The notes under the pieces were generated by a model that was not told the origin of the DNA, did no database searches, and saw only the letters and a program-made list of their open reading frames with translations. From DASPGQ01 sp035457705 (GTDB lineage Bacteria > Acidobacteriota > Vicinamibacteria > Marinacidobacterales > SMYC01): DNA of 64,000 bases. The position numbers and the translations under genes are program-made. Where the stretch lies: NCBI GenBank assembly GCA_035457705.1, contig DATIBD010000022.1, forward strand, positions 1 to 64,000, given 5' to 3'. Position 1 is the stretch's first letter; every line of letters starts with the position of its first letter. Positions 1 to 8,457 of this stretch are shown in pieces.

Positions 1-148
1 CGTCTCCGGCCCCCCACTTGGTAGGGCAGCGCTCCTCCCTGGAGGGTGGTGTCCAGGACTGCGCGTGAGCCACTTGCCCGTGTTCGGCAAGCGCGCCGAT
101 GAATGAGAACGAAAGGCCAATCGTCTGGATGATCGTGACGACTCGCAT
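1..148 (-). CDS. Secreted cyclase-family protein, N-terminal fragment
   Basis: Reading the minus strand from an ATG at 148 gives about 49 residues open to the window edge. The first ~30 form a signal peptide (MRVVTIIQTIGLSFSF..., ending near AHAQ). The mature start, SWTPPSREERCPTKWGAGD, resembles the start of putative cyclase (kynurenine-formamidase-like) proteins, where an ERCPSKWGA-type segment is common. An AAGGAG ribosome-binding site sits just before the ATG (about 152-158). A likely -10 (TAGACT) lies near 170-175. The gene is cut by the window, so the metal-binding core cannot be seen; the family call rests on the short N-terminus. Confidence 0.55.
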   Translation of the reverse strand, partial: MRVVTIIQTIGLSFSFIGALAEHGQVAHAQSWTPPSREERCPTKWGAGD

Positions 149-375
149 GGTACTCCTTCGTTTTGAAGAGTCTATACCGGGTCGTGATCCGGTAGCGAAG
201 GGTACCGACACCATGGAAAAGGCACGCCGCTGGGAAGTGCGGGACGACGACGTCTACGTCAGCGTTTTCGACCCGACGGGTTGACGAGCACGTGATCTGG
301 CCGAGCGGTATCCGTTCGGAACCCCGCCACACCGACGGCATCGAGACGCCCGAGAAGCGAGCGAGCAGACCGCCG

Positions 376-384
376 TGATATCTT
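376..384 (+). promoter_or_regulatory. Possible extended -10 promoter of the quinoprotein gene
   Basis: TGATATCTT at 376-384 matches an extended -10 (TG, one base, then TATCTT). It lies about 30 nt before the start codon at 413, leaving room for the AGGAGG ribosome-binding site at 402-407. I see no convincing -35, which extended -10 promoters can lack. The rest of 149-412 is a divergent intergenic region with no gene I can support. Confidence 0.3.
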
Positions 385-412
385 CGCGAACGTCGTGCGT
401 CAGGAGGAGCTC

Positions 413-2473
413 ATGGTGATCACGAATGCGGGTGGCTCACCAAAGCGCGGCACGATCCTTCCGTGCGTCGTGCTCGTGCTGGCCACGGGCGCAGCAGCGA
501 CCGCGCAGGAGCGCGGTAACTCGTTTGGCGAGTGGCGCTACATCGGCGGAGACGCTGGGCACACTCGCTACTCACCTCTGGATCAAATCGATGCCGGCAA
601 CTTCGAGGATCTCGAACAGGCCTGGCTATGGAGAGGAGACAACTTCGGCCCGACGGTCGACTTCCTCTTCCGATCCACTCCCATCTACGTCGATGGATTG
701 CTGTACACCGTCGCCGGGTACCGCCGCACGGTCGTCGCGATCGATCCGGCGACCGGTGAAACGATCTGGACGTACCGCGAGCCTCACACGACTCGCTACG
801 AGCGGGGCATGCGGAACAACTACGGGAAGGGCGTCGCCTTCGCCGAAGTGGAAGGCCGCGGAGTGATCTTCTACACGAGCCCCGCTTTCTTCTTGCACGC
901 TCTCGATGCCAAGACCGGCCGACATCTTCAGGGATGGGGAAAGCCGGTACCGCTGCCTGGCTTTCCCGACAGCGGGGTCGTCGATATGCTCCCCGACCTC
1001 GTTCGTGACTGGGAGCCCTGGCTCGACTCCGGTTACACCTATGACCCCGATCAGGGAATCCCGAAGGACCTCGGGAACCTGAGCACCTCGTCGCCTCCGA
1101 TCGTCGTGAACGGTGTGGTCGTCGTGGGGAACGTCCACGAGCAGGGCTACTATCAGACACGCATCGAGAACATTCCGGGCGACATCCTTGCCTACGACGC
1201 GGGAACCGGAAGGTACCTCTGGAAGTTCCACGTCATCCCTCGGCCGGGCGAGTTTGGTCACGAGACCTGGGAGAACGATGCCTGGAAGACGATAGGAGAT
1301 GTCTCTTCATGGGCGCCCATGTCGGCCGACCCCGAGCGCGGTATCGTCTACATTCCCACCAATCCGCCGACGCTCGACTTCTACGGCGGGTTCCGGCCCG
1401 GGGACAATCTCTTTGGAACCAGCCTGCTCGCCCTGGACGTCGCCACGGGCGAACGGCGATGGCATTTTCAGCTGGTCCACCACGACATCTGGAACTACGA
1501 CATTCCAACGGCTCCCGTCCTCCTGGATGTCGATATCGACGGCCGCCCGAGCCCCATCGTGGTCCAGACGACGAAGCAAGCCTGGGCCTTCACTTTCGAC
1601 CGGGAGACGGGAGAGCCCGTTTGGCCCATCGAGGAGCGCGAGGTCCCAAAGTCGGATCTCCCGGGAGAGAAGCTTTCACCGACGCAGCCGTTTCCCACCT
1701 GGCCCTCGCCCTACGACATGCAGGGGCTGACCGAGGACGATCTCATCGATTTCACGCCTGAGCTCCGGCAGGGGGCCCTGGACATCATCAAGAACTACAA
1801 GATCGGACCGATCTTCAACGCGCCGATTCAGACGGACCATCCCTCCGGCCTGCGCTCGTTCGTGCTCTGCCCCAACGGCGCGACGAACATCTACGGTCCT
1901 ACCTCCGCGGACCCCGAGACCGGAATCTTGTACGTTTCGTCTCAGACAGGCTGCCGATCCGAGAACATCGTTCCCGGTGAAGTCATGGACGAACCGGACG
2001 ATCCGAAGACAACGGGGACGACCATCGCGAGATGGGTCGTTGCGAATCGCGGAGATTTTAACGGGCCGCAGGGTCTTCCCATTTTCAAGCCGCCCTACAG
2101 TCGGATCACCGCCATCGATATGAATACGGGCGAGCACTTGTGGATGATCCCGAACGGGGACACTCCGAAGTTCATCGGGGGCCACCCGGCCTTGAAGGGC
2201 GTAGATATTCCCAACACGGGAGTCCTCTCCCATCCCAACACCCTGGTGACGAAGACCCTGCTGATCCACGCCGAGGGCTCGGAGGGACAGCCGGTCCTTC
2301 GAGCCGTGGACAAGAAGACTGGAGCACGCCTCGGCGTCGTCGAGATACCCGCCCCCGGTCAATACGGAATGATGACCTATCTGCACGAGGGCCGGCAGTA
2401 CATCGTGGTTCAGATCATGGGGAGGACCCATCCGGGGTCGCTCGTAGCGCTCCGTCTTCCCTTGCAGGAATAG
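413..2473 (+). CDS. Secreted PQQ-dependent (quinoprotein) dehydrogenase
   Basis: 686 aa. The N-terminus is a signal peptide (ILPCVVLVLATGAAATAQ). The body is a PQQ-type eight-bladed propeller: it opens with WRYIGGDAGHTRYSPLDQI, the usual first strand of quinoprotein glucose/alcohol dehydrogenases, then has repeated conversion motifs such as AIDPATGETIW, ALDVATGERRW, FDRETGEPVW and AIDMNTGEHLW. The family oxidises alcohols or sugars in the periplasm and passes electrons to quinone or cytochrome. The substrate cannot be told from sequence. I place the start at ATG 413 because AGGAGG is 6 nt upstream; a GTG at 395 would add only six residues. It stands alone, divergent from the cyclase fragment. 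Confidence 0.85.
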   Translation: MVITNAGGSPKRGTILPCVVLVLATGAAATAQERGNSFGEWRYIGGDAGHTRYSPLDQIDAGNFEDLEQAWLWRGDNFGPTVDFLFRSTPIYVDGLLYTVAGYRRTVVAIDPATGETIWTYREPHTTRYERGMRNNYGKGVAFAEVEGRGVIFYTSPAFFLHALDAKTGRHLQGWGKPVPLPGFPDSGVVDMLPDLVRDWEPWLDSGYTYDPDQGIPKDLGNLSTSSPPIVVNGVVVVGNVHEQGYYQTRIENIPGDILAYDAGTGRYLWKFHVIPRPGEFGHETWENDAWKTIGDVSSWAPMSADPERGIVYIPTNPPTLDFYGGFRPGDNLFGTSLLALDVATGERRWHFQLVHHDIWNYDIPTAPVLLDVDIDGRPSPIVVQTTKQAWAFTFDRETGEPVWPIEEREVPKSDLPGEKLSPTQPFPTWPSPYDMQGLTEDDLIDFTPELRQGALDIIKNYKIGPIFNAPIQTDHPSGLRSFVLCPNGATNIYGPTSADPETGILYVSSQTGCRSENIVPGEVMDEPDDPKTTGTTIARWVVANRGDFNGPQGLPIFKPPYSRITAIDMNTGEHLWMIPNGDTPKFIGGHPALKGVDIPNTGVLSHPNTLVTKTLLIHAEGSEGQPVLRAVDKKTGARLGVVEIPAPGQYGMMTYLHEGRQYIVVQIMGRTHPGSLVALRLPLQE

Positions 2474-2539
2474 CGCGCCCGGTCGAAGCAACCTTCGGAT
2501 CCCCCCGTGAAGGCGCCACTCTCCGAGACCGAGCCGAGC

Positions 2540-3157
2540 TCACCGAATCGCCGCCTCGCTCCGCAGAGCCACGCTCAGGCCCATGGCCACGTTGAGGCTT
2601 GCGTGGACGAGCCACGGACCCAGGATTGAGCCCGAGCGGATGCGAGCCCAGCCAACGAAGAGCGCCCCCAAGAAGACCGCGGGAAGAACCAGCCACATCT
2701 CGGGCATGATGAACAGCAGCAGCAGATGTGGTACGAGAAAGACGAGAGCCTGCAAGAGGTTTGCCCATCTCAGGGGAAGTCTTCGTGACAGGCTCCCGGC
2801 GATGAGTCCTCGGAACAGATACTCTTCGGGAAATCCGGTCTTGACCACGCCGTACAGCAGCGCCATCGTGACGGCGTCTTTCCCGAAGCCAACGGCGGCA
2901 AACGGGCGCCACGCCGAGCCTTCGCGGACGAGCTCCCGAAGCGGAGGTGGCCAGATGACCAGGGCCGAAACGACCAAGAACGCGAAAGCCGCGCAGTAAC
3001 CGATGTACCACGTCTTGCCAACGGTCAAACCGCAACGCACCCGAATCTCTCTCATGCCTCGTTTGTACCGTGCCTTGTGGTACGCGAAGTAGCCGAGAAA
3101 AGGAATTCCGGCGAGCACCAGGACGTTCAAAACGGCGGACAACGCCGCGTCGTTCAT
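2540..3157 (-). CDS. CPBP-family (CAAX protease-like) intramembrane metalloprotease
   Basis: 205 aa with several membrane segments. The signature is present: a paired glutamate/arginine motif (FPEEYLFRGLIAG), then VFLVPH as the second metal-ligand motif, then a C-terminal HASLN. This is the ABI/CPBP family of membrane glutamic/metallo-proteases; prokaryotic members often act in peptide maturation or self-immunity, but the substrate here is unknown. The ATG overlaps the TGA of the upstream squalene-cyclase-like gene by one base, so the two are translationally coupled. Longer forms starting further upstream only read the neighbour in another frame. Confidence 0.8.
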   Translation of the reverse strand: MNDAALSAVLNVLVLAGIPFLGYFAYHKARYKRGMREIRVRCGLTVGKTWYIGYCAAFAFLVVSALVIWPPPLRELVREGSAWRPFAAVGFGKDAVTMALLYGVVKTGFPEEYLFRGLIAGSLSRRLPLRWANLLQALVFLVPHLLLLFIMPEMWLVLPAVFLGALFVGWARIRSGSILGPWLVHASLNVAMGLSVALRSEAAIR

Positions 3158-4155
3158 CAGTTTTCTCTCTCGGGCCCCCACCATTTCAGCACCCGGAGCG
3201 CACGGAGAGTATTCCAGCGGCTCGGTGCTCCGAGGCGCTCGAGCTCGAAGTAGGTCTTCCCTTTGTAAGAGTGTTGTAGCGTCCAGCGGCCGTCCTTGCG
3301 CTGGGTGCCGCGGACGATGTCGATCGCTTCGGCGAGGCGTGGGTCGCGAGGCGCGTCGACGGCCTGGAAGTAGTCGAGAGCACGGAGGATGTCGTAATGC
3401 CACCGCGGTGGGAAAGAGAAGCGGATGAACACGGGCTTGATGATCTCGTCGGTACGGTGGGAGCGAAACAACCGGTGGACCAGGAGGAACTCTCGTCCGC
3501 GGCGCTGGGCGGACCGCACCTCACGCACCATCCGTCCGCGCTTCCGCTCATACAGCCGTAGACCTTCGAGAGCGCTGATGGTCGTATGCACCGACGCGTG
3601 GGTCGCCCCGCGAGGGCGCCGGCAGTTCCAACCGCCATCAGGCATTTGCTGCTCTAGCAGATGCCCGGCAATGGTGTCCAGACGGTCGTCGTCGTAATCG
3701 AAATAGGAAAGGATGGACAAGATCATCCCCGTAATGCAGGTTTCGCTCTGGCCTCGCCATCCATAGTTGATGCCGCCGTCGCGCTGGAGCCCGTTGTCGA
3801 GAAGTAGCGCGCAAGCTTTTCGTGCCTGCCGGTTGGTGGGCGAAAGACCCAGGTCTCGGAGCAACAGCATCGTGTAAGTCGTCGAGATCCACTTTGGTGA
3901 ATACAGTCCGCTGTCCGACGACTGTCCGCCTGCCCACCTGCCGTCGGCGTCTTGCCGTGCGAGCAGACGGGCGCCCCATCCGTCCTTCGCGACCCTTCTT
4001 CGCTCTCGCTCGACGGTGCGAACAGGAGCTCCGGTTAGATCTTTCAAGGTCTGCCAGCGAACCGCCGGATCTCCGTCGAGAAGCCAGGGAATCACCTCTT
4101 CGGTACGCGGAATCGAAAGAGCTTCTCGCGTCCCAAGGTCTGAAGACGACGACAT
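3157..4155 (-). CDS. Prenyltransferase/squalene-cyclase-repeat protein
   Basis: 332 aa, soluble, no signal peptide. It is built from alpha-toroid repeats of the squalene cyclase/prenyltransferase type, with QW-like pieces (DADGRWAGG, RDGGINYGW, MPDGGWNCRR, RKDGRWTLQ). It is about half the size of a full squalene-hopene cyclase and has no clear catalytic DXDDTA motif; the DYDD in SYFDYDDDRLD is at a different place in the repeat. A cyclase activity is therefore not supported; it may be a scaffold or a divergent enzyme. It is the first gene of a pair with the downstream CPBP protease, overlapping by one base. Confidence 0.7.
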   Translation of the reverse strand: MSSSSDLGTREALSIPRTEEVIPWLLDGDPAVRWQTLKDLTGAPVRTVERERRRVAKDGWGARLLARQDADGRWAGGQSSDSGLYSPKWISTTYTMLLLRDLGLSPTNRQARKACALLLDNGLQRDGGINYGWRGQSETCITGMILSILSYFDYDDDRLDTIAGHLLEQQMPDGGWNCRRPRGATHASVHTTISALEGLRLYERKRGRMVREVRSAQRRGREFLLVHRLFRSHRTDEIIKPVFIRFSFPPRWHYDILRALDYFQAVDAPRDPRLAEAIDIVRGTQRKDGRWTLQHSYKGKTYFELERLGAPSRWNTLRALRVLKWWGPEREN

Positions 4156-4161
4156 TTCGGT

Positions 4162-4167
4162 ATTTTA
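4162..4167 (-). promoter_or_regulatory. -10 box placed for leaderless transcription of the cyclase-like gene
   Basis: On the minus strand, TAAAAT (4162-4167) is followed by only six bases and then the ATG at 4155. There is no Shine-Dalgarno sequence. A -10 at this distance would start the transcript at or within a base or two of the ATG. The same geometry recurs elsewhere in this window. Confidence 0.4.
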
Positions 4168-4190
4168 AGACATCCACCCGGGTGTTGGTG

Positions 4191-6078
4191 TCAACCGAGC
4201 GCCAGAGCGAGAGCCTCATCGAGTGAAAGGCGCGCCCCTTCCGCCCAAAGGGAAATAAGGTGCTCGGACGGCAAAGTATTCCGCAGGACGGATATCGCTC
4301 GCTCGTAGTCGGGCCGATAGATCGCGAGCACCGATGCACCGATGTCTCGACGTAATGCTTCTCCCGCGCCGAGGAGACGCGCCGCCGTTTCGTGAACGCC
4401 GGTGACGGCGAGGACGGAGGTGCGTACGTGCCTCCGATTCGCCGCCTCCGGTCCAGGCGAGGATCCCCGTCGCCATGAGACAGGTCGCCCGGTCATGCCC
4501 GGGCGCCGCGTCCGTCCCGAGGAGAAGCCGTTCGAGCCAGGACTGGCCCTCCGACCATCGACCCTCGAAGAACCAGAACCAGAACAGTGACGCCCCGAGA
4601 GCGAGAGCTCGAAGATCATCGGGATCGGTTCGCGAAGTCGAGAGAGTCAACGCAGCAGAGAGATTTCCGCTCTCGGAGCGCAACCCGGCGAGCGTCACCC
4701 GTCTTCTTCCCCCACGCAGATGCGGCTCGGCCTCTTTCGCCATCGCGAGGAAGTGGTCGATGTATCGATCCCGAACCGATGGCAGCTCCCCCTCCTCCTG
4801 GATCTTTTCTCGGGCGTACTGACGCACGGTATCGAGAAGTCGGTACCGTCCCTCACGGTCGAGCTGTACGAGTGACTTGGCGACCAGACGAGATAGCGTC
4901 TCGAGTATCCGGTCGCGAGACAGGATCGTGTCGACACCGATGACCTCGGCGCTCTCCAGGGTGAAGCCTCCGGCAAAGAGCGAGAGCCGGCGGAAGAGTC
5001 TCCTCTCCTCGTCGGCTAACAGGTCGAAGCTCCAGTCGATCGTGGCGCGCAGAGTCTGGTGGCGAGGTGCTGCTCCGCGGACGCCGTCTCCCAGGACACG
5101 AAAGCGGTCGTCCAGGCGTTCGACCAGGAGCTCGAGTGTGAGCCCCTGTAGCCTGGAAGCGGCTAGCTCGATCGCGAGGGGAATGCCGTCGAGCCGCCGA
5201 CATACCTCGGAGATCAGAAGGGCGTTCTCTTGCGTGGTGGCGAAGTCGTTGCGCGCTGCTTCGGCCCGTGCGACGAACAAGCGATGCGACTCGTCTGCCG
5301 AGAGCGGGGGAACTGCGAAGGTTACCTCGCCGTCGACCCTCAAGGCCTCTCGGCTCGTCGCCAGAATCCGCAAGCCCGGTGCGGAACGAAGTAGACGATG
5401 AGCCACGAGCGCTATCGAATCCGCGAGATGCTCGCAGTTGTCGAGCAAAAGTACCGATTCGCGCCCCGCGAATCGCCGGGCGATCAGGTCCTCGACGCTT
5501 GCACCCGGGTGCTCGACGACACCGAGCGAGGAGGCCACGGCAGAGGCGACGGCATGCGGTGCGCTCACATCGGCGAGCTCCACCCAATGAACCTCGTCGG
5601 GTTGCTCCAACAGACGGGCCGCTTCGAGCGCGACACGGGTCTTACCGCACCCGCCGGTGCCCGTCAGCGTGAGAAGGCGCGCGCCACCCAAGAGCTTGAT
5701 AATCTCCATGAGCTCGCGATCTCTTCCCACGAAGCTCGTGAGCGCTGCGGGGAGCGAGCCTCGGGAGACGGCGGCGATGAACCGATAGCCGCGCCGGTGC
5801 GCCGTCTCGATAAAACGAGGGTTCGAGGCGTGGTCTCCCAGGGCAGCACGAAGCTCCCGGATGCACACTTTCAAAACGGTATCGGAGACCGAGGTGTCCG
5901 GCCAAACCGCTTCCAGCAGCTCCTCCCTGGGGACGAGCCTGCCGCGACGACTCAGAAGATGGCCGAGAACCGCCAGGCTCTTCGGCCGCAGGGGAACGAG
6001 CTCCCCTCCCCGCCAGAGTCGGCCCTCGGCCCGGTCGAGCTCGAATCGCCCGAATCGCACCCGCCCCTCGCAACTCAT
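4191..6078 (-). pseudogene. AfsR/SARP-like regulator (wHTH + NB-ARC ATPase), broken
   Basis: The intact frame from ATG 6078 encodes an OmpR-type winged helix (residues ~5-100, ending HRRGYRFIAAV), then an NB-ARC/AAA ATPase with Walker A GTGGCGKT, Walker B VLLLDNCEH, and the ILATSREAL and LDGIPLAIELAASR motifs. At about 4400-4440 the frame is lost. The expected family C-terminus (ETAARLLGAGEALRRDIG ... ISLWAEGARLSLDEALALALG) continues in a second frame to a stop at 4191. Family members normally have 100 or more residues of TPR-like helices between these parts. Almost none remain, so an internal deletion not divisible by three fits best. In the first frame, translation runs on through ~70 unrelated residues to 4216. 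DNA binding may survive; signal output may not. Confidence 0.75.
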
Positions 6079-6163
6079 GATTCGAACCGAAATTGAACCT
6101 TTCCCTTATGACTTCCCTTGGACCGGTTGGCTATTGTCGTCCACGATGCAGGGAGGGGAAAAC

Positions 6164-7165
6164 ATGTTGCGTACGAATCTTTGCGATCTTCTCGGAATCG
6201 AGCATCCGGTTGTTCTCGCCCCGATGGGGCCGGACATCTCAGGTCCCGAGCTCGTTGCCGCGGTGAGCGAGGCGGGTGGGCTCGGGATTCTTCAAAGCCA
6301 GCTTAGTCCTCCCGGCCATCTTCGCGAGCAGATCCGTCGGATCCGTGAGCGAACGGCGAAGCCGTTCGCGGTCAGCTTCCTGGTGCACTTCCCTCACGAA
6401 GACGCGGTGCGCATCTGTCTCGAAGAGGGGGTTCGCGCCGTATCCTTCTTCTGGGGTCCTCCTTCGCCTCTCATAGAGACCATCCACCGGGCTGGCTCTC
6501 TCGTCATCCACCAGGTGGGCTCGGTGGAGGCCGCGCGCGGAGCGGCGGCCGCCGGAGTAGACGTCGTGATCGCGCAGGGAGTCGAAGCTGGGGGCCACGT
6601 CGAAGGAGAAGTCTCCACGATGGCGCTCGTCCCCCGCGTCGTCGATTCGATCGCGCCCACGCCCGTCGCCGCCGCGGGCGGGATCGCCGACGGCCGCGGG
6701 CTCGCGGCCGCACTCGCTCTGGGAGCGCAAGCCGCCGTCCTCGGGACGCGATTCCTGGTCACACCGGAGTCTCATGCTCATCCTTTCTACAAGCAACAGG
6801 TTCTCGCGGCCACCGAAGCCGACACGGTGCGGACCACTCTCTTCGGGCATGGCTGGCCGGATGCGCCTCACCGCACGCTTCGCACGGCGTTCGTCGAGGA
6901 GTGGTTGGGGAGGGAAGCGCGGGGGAGCGAGTCGCGGCCCGACGAGCCGGTCGTCGGGGAAGCTCGCATCGCCGGCCACACTTTCCCGCTGCTGCGCTTC
7001 ATGGGGTTCCCCCCGAACGCCGAGGCGACGGGAGACATCGCGTCGATGAGTCTCCTCGCCGGCCAGAGCGCCGGGCTCGTCTCCGAGCTCATACCCGCGG
7101 CGACGGTCGTCCGAGAGCTCGTCGCGAGTGCCGATGCCGCACTCCGTCGACTCGCCCGATTGTGA
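6164..7165 (+). CDS. Nitronate monooxygenase (2-nitropropane dioxygenase family)
   Basis: 333 aa TIM-barrel flavoprotein. It has the N-terminal LGIEHPVVLAPMG segment, the QGVEAGGH motif that carries the catalytic histidine in this family, and the FMN-phosphate-binding AAGGIADGRG...AVLGTRF region. The family oxidises alkyl nitronates using FMN and O2; many members detoxify propionate-3-nitronate. The start at 6164 is preceded by GGGAGGGG; an in-frame ATG at 6146 is possible. Divergent from the broken AfsR-like regulator, which might once have controlled it (inference from position only). Confidence 0.85.
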   Translation: MLRTNLCDLLGIEHPVVLAPMGPDISGPELVAAVSEAGGLGILQSQLSPPGHLREQIRRIRERTAKPFAVSFLVHFPHEDAVRICLEEGVRAVSFFWGPPSPLIETIHRAGSLVIHQVGSVEAARGAAAAGVDVVIAQGVEAGGHVEGEVSTMALVPRVVDSIAPTPVAAAGGIADGRGLAAALALGAQAAVLGTRFLVTPESHAHPFYKQQVLAATEADTVRTTLFGHGWPDAPHRTLRTAFVEEWLGREARGSESRPDEPVVGEARIAGHTFPLLRFMGFPPNAEATGDIASMSLLAGQSAGLVSELIPAATVVRELVASADAALRRLARL

Positions 7166-7206
7166 CATGCCGTGGCCGCTTTCAGCTTCGGCGGTTCAGC
7201 GACTCT

Positions 7207-8190
7207 TCAGCCTCCAAGAAGGGCAGAGATGTGCGCGGCGACAGCCTTGGCGAGCCCGTCCACGTTATAACCGCCTTCGAGAAGCGACACGATTCGGCCG
7301 TCGCAGTGACGTCGCGCCACGTCCATCGTCGTGCGGGTCATCCTGGCAAAGGCGTCGTCGGTGACGTCGAAGCAGCCGAGGAGGTCCTCGCGCCGGCTGT
7401 CGAAGCCCGCCGAAATGATGATGAAGTCGGGCTCGAACTTCTCCGCGCTAGGAAGGAGCTTCCTGTCCCAGGCGTCGAGCATGTCCTTGTCGCGCGAGTG
7501 ACACTCGAGGTGCACATTGATGTTGAGCCCGCTCCCCTCGCCGGCGCCGGTGAGGGCGGGGTCGCCCGTACCCGGGTAAGCGTGCCAGTCGTGGCTCGAA
7601 AAGAACAGAACCGTGGGGTCGTCGTAGAAGGCGTTCTGGGTCGCGTTCCCGTGGTGGTAGTCCCAGTCGATGATGAGCACCTTCTCGTGGCCAAGGGACT
7701 GCGCGTACTTTGCGGCGATGGCCGCATTGCTGTAGTAGCAAAAGCCCTCTTCTTCGCCCGTGTTGTTGGCGTGGTGGCCCGGGGGCCTCAAGGCGCAAAA
7801 AGCATTCGGCACCGCCCCGTCGGAGACCGCCTTGACGGCGGCTAGGGCGCCTCCCACGGCGGCCTCGGCAACTTTCCCCGTGGTGGGTATGCGCTCGACC
7901 CCTGCAACATGCTGCGCCTGATGGTGCGCGGCGATGTGCGGCATGGGCTCGGTCATGCGAGGGATCTTGGTGACCTCGGTCTCGAGACCCTGCTGTCTCA
8001 TCTCCTCGAGGATACGCCGGAGCCTCTTCGGAGACTCCACGTGATCCGGTCGGATGACGTGCGTCAAGTAGATCTCATCGTACACGAAACCCGTCGTTCG
8101 CTTCGCTTCTTCGCTCATAGCCGTCGAGCCCCATCCCAGCGCGGCGAGTCCACGCGCGCCGTCCAGAACGAAGTCGCGTCTCGTCTTCAT
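7207..8190 (-). CDS. Histone-deacetylase-family hydrolase with Tat signal
   Basis: 327 aa. It is a class II-type HDAC/acetylpolyamine amidohydrolase fold with RPPGHHA, the DWDYHHGN metal-binding motif, SAGFDSRRED and LEGGYN in order. The first residues, MKTRRDFVLDGARGLAALG, form a twin-arginine signal, so the folded zinc enzyme is probably exported. Bacterial members deacetylate polyamines or small amides; an extracytoplasmic location is less usual. AGGAGG lies about 9 nt before the ATG. Convergent with the nitronate monooxygenase gene. Confidence 0.85.
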   Translation of the reverse strand: MKTRRDFVLDGARGLAALGWGSTAMSEEAKRTTGFVYDEIYLTHVIRPDHVESPKRLRRILEEMRQQGLETEVTKIPRMTEPMPHIAAHHQAQHVAGVERIPTTGKVAEAAVGGALAAVKAVSDGAVPNAFCALRPPGHHANNTGEEEGFCYYSNAAIAAKYAQSLGHEKVLIIDWDYHHGNATQNAFYDDPTVLFFSSHDWHAYPGTGDPALTGAGEGSGLNINVHLECHSRDKDMLDAWDRKLLPSAEKFEPDFIIISAGFDSRREDLLGCFDVTDDAFARMTRTTMDVARRHCDGRIVSLLEGGYNVDGLAKAVAAHISALLGG

Positions 8191-8457
8191 CGTGATCCCT
8201 CCTGGAAGCGCTCGCCGAGACTATGACACCTGGGCCGAATCGATCAAACGCAGACGCGGTCGAGGCCGAGGCTTTCGCCGATCTTACGGATGCGGCGGCC
8301 TGCTCGAAGAGGCCAGCGGCGAACGAGGTCGGTTAGCTTGGTCAGTCGGCGCCCGGCCGCGAAATGGAGGGGGGCACGGCTTGGGATGCTTACGGCGCCG
8401 CAAAGCGCGCCCGGCCCGTGTGGGAAGCAGGTAAACTGTTGCCTGTCGAGGTTTCCT

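Noticed and set aside
99..284. Open frame of 61 codons on the plus strand
   Set aside because: It overlaps, in antisense, the signal peptide and ribosome-binding site of the minus-strand cyclase-like gene, has no Shine-Dalgarno sequence, and shows no recognisable features.
3690..3720. DYDD in the squalene-cyclase-like protein as a DXDD catalytic motif
   Set aside because: It falls at a repeat junction ahead of MPDGGWNC rather than in the usual DXDDTA context, so I do not call cyclase activity.
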